From NCBI GenBank assembly GCA_036374795.1, contig DASUTC010000303.1, positions 1 to 48,890 of the forward strand: DNA of 48,890 nt, read 5' to 3'. Source of the DNA: Herpetosiphonaceae bacterium. Its GTDB lineage: Bacteria > Chloroflexota > Chloroflexia > Chloroflexales > Kallotenuaceae. Below the pieces are notes generated by a model. That model saw only the letters and a list, made by a program, of their open reading frames with translations. It was not told the DNA's origin and did no database searches. Both the position numbers and the translations under genes were made by a program. Positions 42,728-48,890 of the stretch are shown here, piece after piece; within the stretch, counting starts at the first letter, position 1; each line of letters starts with the position of its first letter.

Positions 42728-43900
42728 ATGCATCGTAAAACGTGGATGCTGCTCGTGGGGAGCATAACGATCGTGAGCCTGCTTGCGCTCGGCTGGCGCT
42801 TGATCGGCGCGCGGCTGACGACTCCGGCGGCGGCGCAGGCCGATTGGGCCGTGGCGCGGGCGGTCAACGGGCCTGCGCTCGGCAACTTCAAGCGCGTCAC
42901 CGAGGTCCGCCCGCTGGTCTTCCCCAACGATCACGGCCCGCACCGCGAGTACCAAACCGAGTGGTGGTATTACACCGGCAACCTCCAGGGCGCAAGCGGC
43001 GAGCGCTGGGGCTACCAGCTTACCTTTTTCCGCAGCGGCCTTACGCCCGACACGCCGCAGCGCGAGTCGCAGTGGGCCACGAGCGAGGTGTATCTGGCGC
43101 ACTTCGCGGTGACAGATGCGGCGGGCAGGCGCTTCGCCGCCGATGCGCAGCTTGCGCGGGGCGGATCGATCGATCTTGCTGGCGCGCAGGCCCGGCCCTA
43201 CCGCGTCTTCGTCAAGAACTGGTCGGCTGAGGGCAGCGGTGACACTGCGCGGCTGCGGGCGGCGACCGAGCAGGTGAGCATCGATCTCAATCTCCGATCG
43301 CTGAAGCCCGCGACGTTGCAGGGCAACCAGGGGCTATCGCAGAAGAGCGCCGAGGTCGGCAATGCCTCGTACTACTACTCGCTCACGCGCATGCAGACGA
43401 CCGGGACGATCGCGTTCGGAGGCAAGACGGCCAGCGTGGAGGGCTTGAGCTGGATGGATCACGAGTGGGGCACCAGCGCGCTGGGCGCGGATCAGGTCGG
43501 CTGGGACTGGCTCGGCATGCAGGTGAGCGACGGCAGCGATCTGATGTGGGGCCAGCTTCGCCGCACCGACGGCACGGCGGAGAGCATCGACGGCTCGCTG
43601 ACCGACGCCGACAGCACGGTCACTCCGCTTCAGCAGGGCGATGTGCGGTGGACGCCGCTGGCTACCTGGCGCAGCCCGCATACCGGCGTGGAGTATCCGG
43701 CCCGCTGGCGCTTGCAGATCCCCAAGGTCGGCCTCGACGCCGAGGTGACGCCTCTAATTCCCGATCAGGAGCTGCGCGTGGGCCTGACCTACTGGGAGGG
43801 CGCGGTGCGAGTCCAGGGCACGCGCGGCGGCCAGCCGATCGACGGCTACGGCTACGTGGAGCTGACCGGCTACGGCGCGGGCGCGCAGCAGACTCGATAG
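42728..43900 (+). CDS. CrtC/AttH-type lipocalin-domain protein
   Basis: 390 residues. An N-terminal hydrophobic signal or anchor (LLVGSITIVSLLALGWRLI) is followed by the CrtC-like (PF07143) lipocalin region: EYQTEWWYYTGNLQG, GYQLTFFRSGL, EVYLAHFAVTDA, SWMDHEWGTSALG, WDWLGMQVSDGSDLMW, and at the end YVELTGYGAG. The family includes carotenoid 1,2-hydratase and the less specific AttH. Conserved Trp, His and Asp residues of the family are present. With no carotenoid genes nearby, a role in carotenoid synthesis is not supported; a secreted lipocalin or hydratase is the safer call. No strong Shine-Dalgarno is seen, and the start is inferred from the signal sequence. Confidence 0.85.
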   Translation: MHRKTWMLLVGSITIVSLLALGWRLIGARLTTPAAAQADWAVARAVNGPALGNFKRVTEVRPLVFPNDHGPHREYQTEWWYYTGNLQGASGERWGYQLTFFRSGLTPDTPQRESQWATSEVYLAHFAVTDAAGRRFAADAQLARGGSIDLAGAQARPYRVFVKNWSAEGSGDTARLRAATEQVSIDLNLRSLKPATLQGNQGLSQKSAEVGNASYYYSLTRMQTTGTIAFGGKTASVEGLSWMDHEWGTSALGADQVGWDWLGMQVSDGSDLMWGQLRRTDGTAESIDGSLTDADSTVTPLQQGDVRWTPLATWRSPHTGVEYPARWRLQIPKVGLDAEVTPLIPDQELRVGLTYWEGAVRVQGTRGGQPIDGYGYVELTGYGAGAQQTR

Positions 43901-43933
43901 CAGCCGATGGTTGAGGCGGTTGCGACACGAAAT

Positions 43934-44164
43934 TTAGGCAGCTTTGCCAAGCGTTGTCTTGGCGATATTCATGAGCAATCGTAGCGCCTCGTTAACAGCT
44001 TCTTCATTCGGAAAGGCCGCTGCGACATCTGGCGCAAGCACCACAACATTCGTCCCTGCCCGATACCGTTCAGCATACTTCCCACGGACACCACCCTTAA
44101 GCGTTGATAAATCGTACTCAGGGCGGAGTTCATCGTTCAGGTCGTTCTCAGGTTCGTTCTTCAT
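43934..44164 (-). CDS. Antitoxin partner of BrnT-type toxin
   Basis: 76 residues from MKNEPENDLNDE, with GAGG six bases upstream. The motif EYDLSTLKGGVRGKYAERYR, followed by GTNVVVLAPDVAAAFPNEEA and VNEALRLLMNIA, is the standard partner of DUF497 (BrnT) toxins in cyanobacteria and Chloroflexota; it differs from the BrnA of Brucella. It would bind the toxin and repress the operon. It starts inside the (frameshifted) end of the toxin gene. Confidence 0.85.
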   Translation of the reverse strand: MKNEPENDLNDELRPEYDLSTLKGGVRGKYAERYRAGTNVVVLAPDVAAAFPNEEAVNEALRLLMNIAKTTLGKAA

Positions 44165-44421
44165 AGAATCCTCGCTCACTCCGGGTTGCCTCACGCACTA
44201 ATGATCCGCGTACGGCTGCCACGATCGGTATGCGCAACCATGAGCAGACGACCGCCTGCGGATGTCCCGATAATAATAAAGCGATCTTCGTCCTCGGAAT
44301 GATCGGGATCATCAAACGTAATCGAGAGCGGGTCACGAAACACGGTTGCCGCTTCGTGGAACGACACCTTCTGCTTAGCGAGATTCGATGCCGCTTTGTT
44401 TGGATCCCATGCAAATTCCAT
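44148..44421 (-). pseudogene. brnT: BrnT-type toxin (DUF497), frameshifted near the C-terminus
   Basis: The frame from the ATG at 44421 reads MEFAWDPNKAASNLAKQKVS, FHEAATVFRDPLSITFDD and so on to RTRIISA, then stops (76 residues). The missing C-terminus REATRSERGFYEERT is present immediately after it in another frame, ending at 44148. A two-base loss in GCGCGT (now GCGT) would explain this. BrnT is a ribonuclease of the RelE fold; the lost end carries the conserved Arg and Tyr of the family. The toxin is probably inactive or altered, while the antitoxin is intact. A sequencing error cannot be excluded. Confidence 0.8.
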
Positions 44422-44573
44422 CGACGTTCAGTATATCATCAAATTTTTAGGGTGCTACCCATTCCTCGTAAGGGGGCCTAGTAGAGATTGGGACATAATT
44501 CCTATTGGTCGCTTTGGTACAATAAGACAACCTTCCTCATCCTACACACCATCGCAGAAAGGAGGTGAGCACC

Positions 44574-44801
44574 ATGTTGGCCTGGTTCGTCCTACGCTTC
44601 GTTCGACTGGGAGAGGCCAGCTTCGCAGCAAAGCGGCGGGTCGCGGCGCAAGGTCTTGTTGAATATGCGCTTATTATTATGCTGATCGCGATCGTCGTGA
44701 TCGGGATCATGACCACACTCGGCCAGACACTCTGTACCGGCTGGTACCTGAGTCTCGTCGGCCCAGGCAGCCCATTCGAGGTACCAGGAGCAAGCTGCTA
44801 G
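44574..44801 (+). CDS. Orphan Flp-type (class IVb) pilin-like protein
   Basis: 75 residues from ATG 44574, with AGGAGG eight bases upstream (a GTG at 44565 overlaps the Shine-Dalgarno). A basic N-terminus (FAAKRRV) precedes AAQGLVEYALIIMLIAIVVI, the Flp/pilin hydrophobic helix with the conserved Glu-Tyr at 30-31. The prepilin-peptidase site is usually Gly at -1 with Glu at +5; here the residue at -1 is Ala25. Two Cys lie in the C-terminal region (54 and the last residue). No tad/pil genes are in the window, so assembly genes must be elsewhere. The terminator at 44829 follows. Confidence 0.8.
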   Translation: MLAWFVLRFVRLGEASFAAKRRVAAQGLVEYALIIMLIAIVVIGIMTTLGQTLCTGWYLSLVGPGSPFEVPGASC

Positions 44802-44828
44802 TTGTTTTCTTCGCAATTGTTTTGCGCG

Positions 44829-44858
44829 CCGCCCGATCAGATTTGATCGGGCGGTTCG
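44829..44858 (+). terminator. Intrinsic terminator of the pilin gene
   Basis: CCGCCCGATCA-GATT-TGATCGGGCGG followed by TTCGTTTT. It overlaps the last codons of the convergent rqcH-like gene, whose C-terminal PPDQI is encoded by this stem. Confidence 0.85.
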
Positions 44859-46606
44859 TTTTGCGCCGCTTGCAGCGCCGCCGGAGCCAGCGGCGCGGCG
44901 CGCACCGTCTGCTCGTTGCGGTAGCTGACGAGGCCGGGCGGACCACCGGCGACCTTGCGCACGTGGCGGCGCTGCGTCATCACCACCTCGACCGAGGTCG
45001 ACTCGCGGGCTGCCGAGAAGTACGCGGCCAGGCCCGCCGCCTCCTCGATCGTCCGGGCGGGCGGCTCGTCCTCCGCCTGCACGATCACATGCGCGCCCGG
45101 TATCTCGCGCACATGGAACCAGCGATCGTCGGGCCGCGCCAGCCGGAACGTGACCTCCTCGTTCTGCCCCGCCGAGCGCCCGACATAGATCGTCAGGCCG
45201 TCGCTGGAGCGCAGCCGGAGCGGCCTGGAGCGCGGCCCGCGCGCCTGGGCCTTGCCGGAGGGCGGCTTCAACACGCCCTGCTCGTACACCTCGCGCTCGA
45301 TCCCGGCGATAGCCTCGTAGCTATCGGCGAGCTTCAGCAGCGTCAGCGTCTCGTCGAGATAGGCAAGCTGCGCATCGGTCGCGCCCAGACGTTCGGGCAC
45401 TCCGGCGAGCGCGCCCTTGGCCTTATCGTACTCGCGGAAGCGCGCCTGCGCATTCTCGACCGGCGTCTTACCAGGATCGAGCTTGATCGCCCGCCCTTCG
45501 ACGCGCAGCTCGGTCTGGCCCGGCTCCACGGTATGCAGATAGCCGAAGATCATCTCGCCCTCCCAGCGCAGCCGCTCCAGGGCATTGGCCCGCTCCAGCT
45601 CACGACCAAGCGCGTCGCGCTGGCGCTGCTGGCGCTCGCGCACGTCGAGCAGCCGCTGGACGAGCGCGTCGCGGCGCTGGGCATGAGCAGTGATCTGCTC
45701 GGCCTCGGCGTAGAACGTATCCAGCGCGGCGCTGATGCTGGCGACAGCTCGCACGTCCTCGAACTGCGTCATGCGGTAGGGCGCAAAGGCGATCGGACGC
45801 GCGCCCTGGTAGGCCAGCGAGGGCTGAAACGACTCGGTCCAGAGCGCGCGCAGGGCATCGGCGATGGCGGCGAAGGGCAGCGTCGGATCGAGCGCGACGC
45901 CTGGCTGGCCGGTCGCGCGCATGATCGCCTCACGGGCCTGCTGCGGCGACACGCCGCCATACGCGGCGGTAAGCGCCTTGCCGAGATCAGTCTCAGTGCC
46001 GTCGAGCAGCGCGGCCACGCCTGCCGCCGTGATCGTGCGCGGATCACGGCGATGCGGACGCGGCGGCGCGATATAGACCTCGCGCGGCATGATCGTGCGG
46101 CGCGTGCCCTCGGATGGAATGCGCTTCACCGCGTCGAGGATCAGATTATCGTCGTCGACCAGAATAATATTCGAGCGCTGGCCCATGATCTCCAGAATCA
46201 GCTCGCAGCGCTGCTCGTCGTCGACATCATCGTCCTCGTCGCCAATCGCGTCCTCGTCGCGCTCGTCCTTGCGTGGCGATGGATGTTTGATTATACTCAA
46301 GACCAGGATGCGCTCAAGATCGGGCTGCTCGACGGCGGCGATAAAGCCGTTGCGCACATATTTGCGCAGCAGCAGCAGCAGCGGCGTCTCGCGCTCGATG
46401 CCGCGCGTGGGCCTGGCCGACAGCAGATGCGCGCGGGCGCTGGTGGGATTGGCCGAGGCCAGAAGCTGGTAGCGCTGCCCGGCATGGTACACTTCCAGGC
46501 CAATGCTCAGGGGCGTCGGCAGCACCACACGCTGGATTCGCCCGCCGACGATCGTGCTGCGCAGCTCATCGGCAACGGCCTTGACGGTCAGGGCATCATA
46601 ATTCAT
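44837..46606 (-). CDS. rqcH: RqcH/NFACT-family ribosome quality-control protein
   Basis: 589 residues. The NFACT-N domain (MNYDALTVKAVADELRSTIV) is followed by a helix-hairpin-helix/coiled-coil region (about 290-350; RRDALVQRLLDVRERQQRQR) and an NFACT-R domain (RLRSSDGLTIYVGRSAGQNE; DDRWFHVREIPGAHVIVQAE). RqcH binds stalled 50S subunits and adds C-terminal alanine tails. The usual Asp-Arg pair of the N-domain is Glu98-Arg99 here (PDLERILVL). An acidic insertion (about 110-131; DERDEDAIGDEDDDVDD) replaces a short loop. The gene is divergent from gmk, with a palindromic gap between. Confidence 0.92.
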   Translation of the reverse strand: MNYDALTVKAVADELRSTIVGGRIQRVVLPTPLSIGLEVYHAGQRYQLLASANPTSARAHLLSARPTRGIERETPLLLLLRKYVRNGFIAAVEQPDLERILVLSIIKHPSPRKDERDEDAIGDEDDDVDDEQRCELILEIMGQRSNIILVDDDNLILDAVKRIPSEGTRRTIMPREVYIAPPRPHRRDPRTITAAGVAALLDGTETDLGKALTAAYGGVSPQQAREAIMRATGQPGVALDPTLPFAAIADALRALWTESFQPSLAYQGARPIAFAPYRMTQFEDVRAVASISAALDTFYAEAEQITAHAQRRDALVQRLLDVRERQQRQRDALGRELERANALERLRWEGEMIFGYLHTVEPGQTELRVEGRAIKLDPGKTPVENAQARFREYDKAKGALAGVPERLGATDAQLAYLDETLTLLKLADSYEAIAGIEREVYEQGVLKPPSGKAQARGPRSRPLRLRSSDGLTIYVGRSAGQNEEVTFRLARPDDRWFHVREIPGAHVIVQAEDEPPARTIEEAAGLAAYFSAARESTSVEVVMTQRRHVRKVAGGPPGLVSYRNEQTVRAAPLAPAALQAAQNEPPDQI

Positions 46607-46620
46607 AGTTCAGGCCACAC

Positions 46621-46645
46621 CCCTGAAGTGGGCTGCACTTCAGGG
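46621..46645. promoter_or_regulatory. Hairpin in the rqcH-gmk divergent gap
   Basis: CCCTGAAGTG-GGCTG-CACTTCAGGG, 10-bp perfect stem. In the 5' leader of either gene it could regulate translation or serve as an operator. Confidence 0.45.
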
Positions 46646-46655
46646 ATCATAAAGA

Positions 46656-46675
46656 GCGTACGATGCATTGTACGC
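46656..46675. promoter_or_regulatory. Near-perfect palindrome GCGTAC...GTACGC
   Basis: GCGTAC-GATGCATT-GTACGC, an inverted repeat with a central TGCA, 34 bases before the gmk start. Placement in a divergent promoter suggests an operator. Confidence 0.4.
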
Positions 46676-46709
46676 AAGCCTGAGGCAGAACGCCAACTGC
46701 AAGGAATGT

Positions 46710-47348
46710 ATGAACCGACAACACACCGAAATCAATCCGATCATCTTTGGACAACCGCCGGAGCCGCTGCTGGTGATCCTATCGGGTCCGTCCGGCGTCG
46801 GCAAGGATAGCGCGCTCATGCGCATGCGCGAGCTGGGCTTTCCGTTTCATTTCGTGGTGACGGCAACCGACCGTCCGCAGCGACCGGGCGAGATCAACGG
46901 CGTGGACTACCACTTCGTCACGACGGCTGATTTCGAGCAGATGATCGCCGATCAGGAGTTGTTGGAGTGGGCGCGCGTCTATAACGATTATAAGGGCATT
47001 CCCAAGTGGGACGTGCGCAACGCGCTGAGCAGCGGCAGAGATGTGATCCTGCGCATCGATGTGCAGGGCGTGGCGACGGTGAAGAAGCTCGCGCCGGAGG
47101 CGGTGACGATCTTTATGGCTCCCAGCACGATCGGCGATCTGCGCCAGCGCCTCCAGTGGCGGCGCACCGACACGCCCAATCAGATCGAGCAGCGCCTGGC
47201 AAAGGCCGAGTGGGAGATGGAGCAGATCCACCTCTTCGATTACGTCGTGGTCAACCATGCCGATCGGCTCGACACGGCGGTCGGGCAGATTCGCTCGATC
47301 ATTTTCGCCGAGAAGCAGCGGGTCTATCCGCGCCGCGTGAAGCTCTAG
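46710..47348 (+). CDS. gmk: Guanylate-kinase-like protein
   Basis: 212 residues from MNRQHTEINP; AAGGA five bases upstream decides this start over an ATG 42 bases earlier. P-loop GPSGVGKD (26-33); the GMP site has TATDRPQRPGE and INGVDYHFV. ELLEWARVYNDYKGIPK replaces the usual EWA...YGTPK, and LRIDVQG is intact. Arg residues of the lid (RLQWRRTDTPNQIEQRL) are conserved. It should phosphorylate GMP to GDP, but the GKD (instead of GKS/GKT) P-loop and the changed YGT motif mark a divergent subgroup. It is followed 10 bases later by the TPR membrane gene. Confidence 0.88.
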   Translation: MNRQHTEINPIIFGQPPEPLLVILSGPSGVGKDSALMRMRELGFPFHFVVTATDRPQRPGEINGVDYHFVTTADFEQMIADQELLEWARVYNDYKGIPKWDVRNALSSGRDVILRIDVQGVATVKKLAPEAVTIFMAPSTIGDLRQRLQWRRTDTPNQIEQRLAKAEWEMEQIHLFDYVVVNHADRLDTAVGQIRSIIFAEKQRVYPRRVKL

Positions 47349-47358
47349 CCGCCCGCCG

Positions 47359-48282
47359 ATGAGCTCGACGATCGATCACACGCGGCACGATACGCTGATT
47401 GCCGAAGGACGCGAGGCGCTGCTGGCGGGCGATAAGGCGCAGGCGCAGGCGCTACTGGCCCAGGCGGTTCAGCTCGATCCGCGCAGCGAAGAGGCGTGGA
47501 TGTGGCTCAGCGGCGCGTACACGCAGCCCGCAGACATGGCGGCCTGTCTCCAGCAGGTGCTCGCGATCAATCCCCACAACGAGCAGGCCCAGGAAGGGCT
47601 GCGCTGGCTATCGGCGGAGTACGGCATCACACCGCCGCAGCCTCCTGTGGCTTCCACCGCCGATCCCGCTCCGATTGCCGAGGCCGTGCGCCTGCACCCA
47701 CCGCCGATCAGCAGCTACAGCAGCCAGCTCCTACTTGAGTCGGCGCTGCATCCCGTGGCGGCTGGCGTGTGGCTGGGCCTGCTCCGGCTGATCGGCTGGC
47801 TGCGTCCAGAGACGCTGGCGCTGCTGCGGAGCAATCAAGGGCCGCTCGGCTGGTCGGGATCGCTGGGAGTAGCGGGCGCTGCCGTGGTGTTTCATGGCCT
47901 GGCACTGCTGCTGCTCTGGCTCATCCTGGGCTGGCAGCTCAGCCGCGTGCGCGCGGAGGGACGCGGCGATCTCTTCGATAGCCTGGTGCGCGCCGGGCAT
48001 CTATGGCTGCCCGCCCACCTCTGGCTGGGCGCGGCGATCGTCGCGGGGCTGGGGCTGGATCTCAGCGCCGGGCTGTGGCGCGTTGTTGTGATCGTCTGCT
48101 GGCTGCTGCTGCTGGCGGGCGCGGCGCTGATCGGGCGGGGGCTGTGGCTGCTGCTGGATCGCGTCGTCGGGACGCAGCCCAACCGCACGCGCATCGCGGC
48201 CCGGCTGGTGCTGATCCTGGTGCTCGGCGGCGTGCTTGGCCTGGGGCTGGCGGGCATCGCGACGGCGGCGCTGCTGCGGTAA
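47359..48282 (+). CDS. TPR-containing membrane protein
   Basis: 307 residues. The N-terminal 95 residues form TPR-like helices (ALLAGDKAQAQALLAQAVQL; DPRSEEAWMWLSGAYTQPAD; CLQQVLAINPHNEQAQEGLR). A Pro-rich linker is followed by about four membrane segments (VAGAAVVFHGLALLLLWLIL; LWLGAAIVAGLGLDL; VVVIVCWLLLLAGAALIG; ARLVLILVLGGVLGLGLAGI). This resembles the Yip1-like domain seen in Chloroflexota TPR proteins. It is likely co-transcribed with gmk. Function unknown. Confidence 0.75.
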   Translation: MSSTIDHTRHDTLIAEGREALLAGDKAQAQALLAQAVQLDPRSEEAWMWLSGAYTQPADMAACLQQVLAINPHNEQAQEGLRWLSAEYGITPPQPPVASTADPAPIAEAVRLHPPPISSYSSQLLLESALHPVAAGVWLGLLRLIGWLRPETLALLRSNQGPLGWSGSLGVAGAAVVFHGLALLLLWLILGWQLSRVRAEGRGDLFDSLVRAGHLWLPAHLWLGAAIVAGLGLDLSAGLWRVVVIVCWLLLLAGAALIGRGLWLLLDRVVGTQPNRTRIAARLVLILVLGGVLGLGLAGIATAALLR

Positions 48283-48333
48283 TCTCGCAGCGTTTGGTAG
48301 TGGCTTAAGAAATTGCGTGTATTCGTCGGGTAC

Positions 48334-48765
48334 TTATGGCGTTAAATCAGTAAGAGCATCTGCGGGTGTACGAGTCGGCACAATCCCTATCAGTCGCGTC
48401 AAGTGCTCATGATCGAGGGTGATTAAGGTACAACTGGCTTGCAGCGCGACCGCACCATAGACGGCATCTGCTCCACGGAGTCCATGCTGAGCAGCTAACT
48501 GTGACGCTTGCTGAGCCACAGTAGCGTCGAGTGGAACAAATGTGACGTTGGGAAGATTACTAATCGCTGCTGCAAATGCCAATGCTTGTGCTGGATTATT
48601 CCGGCTACGGCTAACCGCTCCCGCAACTTCGGTAAGTACCAGAAATGGCACAATAACCGGCACGGCTTGATCTCTTAGGTATTCAAGCACGCGGCGGCTA
48701 ATCTCATGTCCGGCTTCTCGCTGGTCGAAGCTATTCACCCAGACGCTTGCATCAACCGTGTACAT
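48334..48765 (-). CDS. vapC: VapC-type PIN-domain ribonuclease toxin
   Basis: 143 residues. The PIN-domain acidic residues are Asp5 (MYTVDASVWVNS), Glu46 (LVLTEVAGAV), Asp100 (GLRGADAVYGAVA) and Asp118 (LITLDHEHL). This is the Mg-dependent RNase active site. Its start lies four bases after the stop codon of an upstream antitoxin (TGA ACTG ATG), a normal VapBC spacing. No damage is visible. Confidence 0.88.
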   Translation of the reverse strand: MYTVDASVWVNSFDQREAGHEISRRVLEYLRDQAVPVIVPFLVLTEVAGAVSRSRNNPAQALAFAAAISNLPNVTFVPLDATVAQQASQLAAQHGLRGADAVYGAVALQASCTLITLDHEHLTRLIGIVPTRTPADALTDLTP

Positions 48766-48769
48766 CAGT

Positions 48770-48890
48770 TCACCGGCGCATCGATACGACCGCAGCGGTC
48801 AGTGTGGCTGATCCAGGTGTATCACTCGCCGCGATCGTATCACCAAGCCGAAACAGCTCTGTCCATGCCCGGTCGTACTCTGAGGATGAA
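48770..48890 (-). CDS. C-terminal part of a VapB-like antitoxin (5' partial)
   Basis: Read from the right edge, the frame gives SSSEYDRAWTELFRLGDTIA, then ASDTPGSATLTAAVVSMRR and stop (TGA at 48770-48772). It immediately precedes vapC in the same direction, so it is most likely the antitoxin whose N-terminus lies outside the window. The family cannot be fixed from the tail alone. Confidence 0.7.
   Translation of the reverse strand, partial: SSSEYDRAWTELFRLGDTIAASDTPGSATLTAAVVSMRR

Overview
The window looks like a chromosomal segment of a GC-rich, heterotrophic Chloroflexota bacterium, probably class Chloroflexia. The evidence is indirect: long (TNTP)n tracts in secreted proteins, a Chloroflexota-style secreted GerMN protein, a P22-type antirepressor next to an XRE regulator away from any prophage, and a P-loop variant guanylate kinase beside rqcH. 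No rRNA, tRNA or CRISPR array was seen. The genus is not identifiable by reading alone.

Layout. 1-3.4 kb: the 3' part of a secreted beta-helix protein with a Thr/Pro repeat stalk, then a small LPDTG-tailed surface protein. 3.5-6.2 kb: small membrane, HExxH, NTF2-like and FHA proteins. 6.7-9.8 kb: a four-PAS NarL-type sensor kinase and its response regulator. 10.2-18.3 kb: a zinc-ribbon-like protein, a SnoaL-like protein, a very large secreted subtilisin, a double universal stress protein followed by a PEP-synthase C-terminal fragment, and a secreted GerMN protein. 18.5-21.8 kb: a structured RNA candidate with terminator, a dienelactone-hydrolase-like gene and its phosphoribosyltransferase partner, then a mostly non-coding AT-rich and G-rich stretch leading to two small genes, one of them a His/Tyr/Trp-rich secreted peptide. 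22.2-24.3 kb: a secreted LCAT-like lipase.

24.7-36.9 kb is the functional core: a polysaccharide-utilisation locus. On the minus strand an ArsR-type HTH/beta-sandwich regulator is followed by a sugar-binding lipoprotein, two ABC permeases and two secreted GH43 enzymes. Divergently, on the plus strand, lie an unclassified 811-residue protein likely to be a glycosidase and a GH2 enzyme. The secreted GH43s would cut arabinan- or arabinoxylan-like polymers, the ABC system (its ATPase is not in the window) would import oligosaccharides, and the two cytoplasmic enzymes would finish them. A family of leader repeats (GTTCAACGTTC-like, with a GGGGACGA head) sits just upstream of start codons inside this locus and again before the antirepressor gene. 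It is the most unusual structural feature of the window.

37-48.9 kb is mixed: a staphylococcal-nuclease-like protein, the antirepressor/XRE pair, an alpha/beta hydrolase, a duplicated cyanophycinase-like protein, a CrtC/AttH-type lipocalin protein, a BrnT-type toxin-antitoxin locus whose toxin gene is frameshifted, an orphan Flp-type pilin, divergent rqcH (NFACT) and gmk, a TPR membrane protein, and a VapC toxin with the end of its antitoxin at the right edge.
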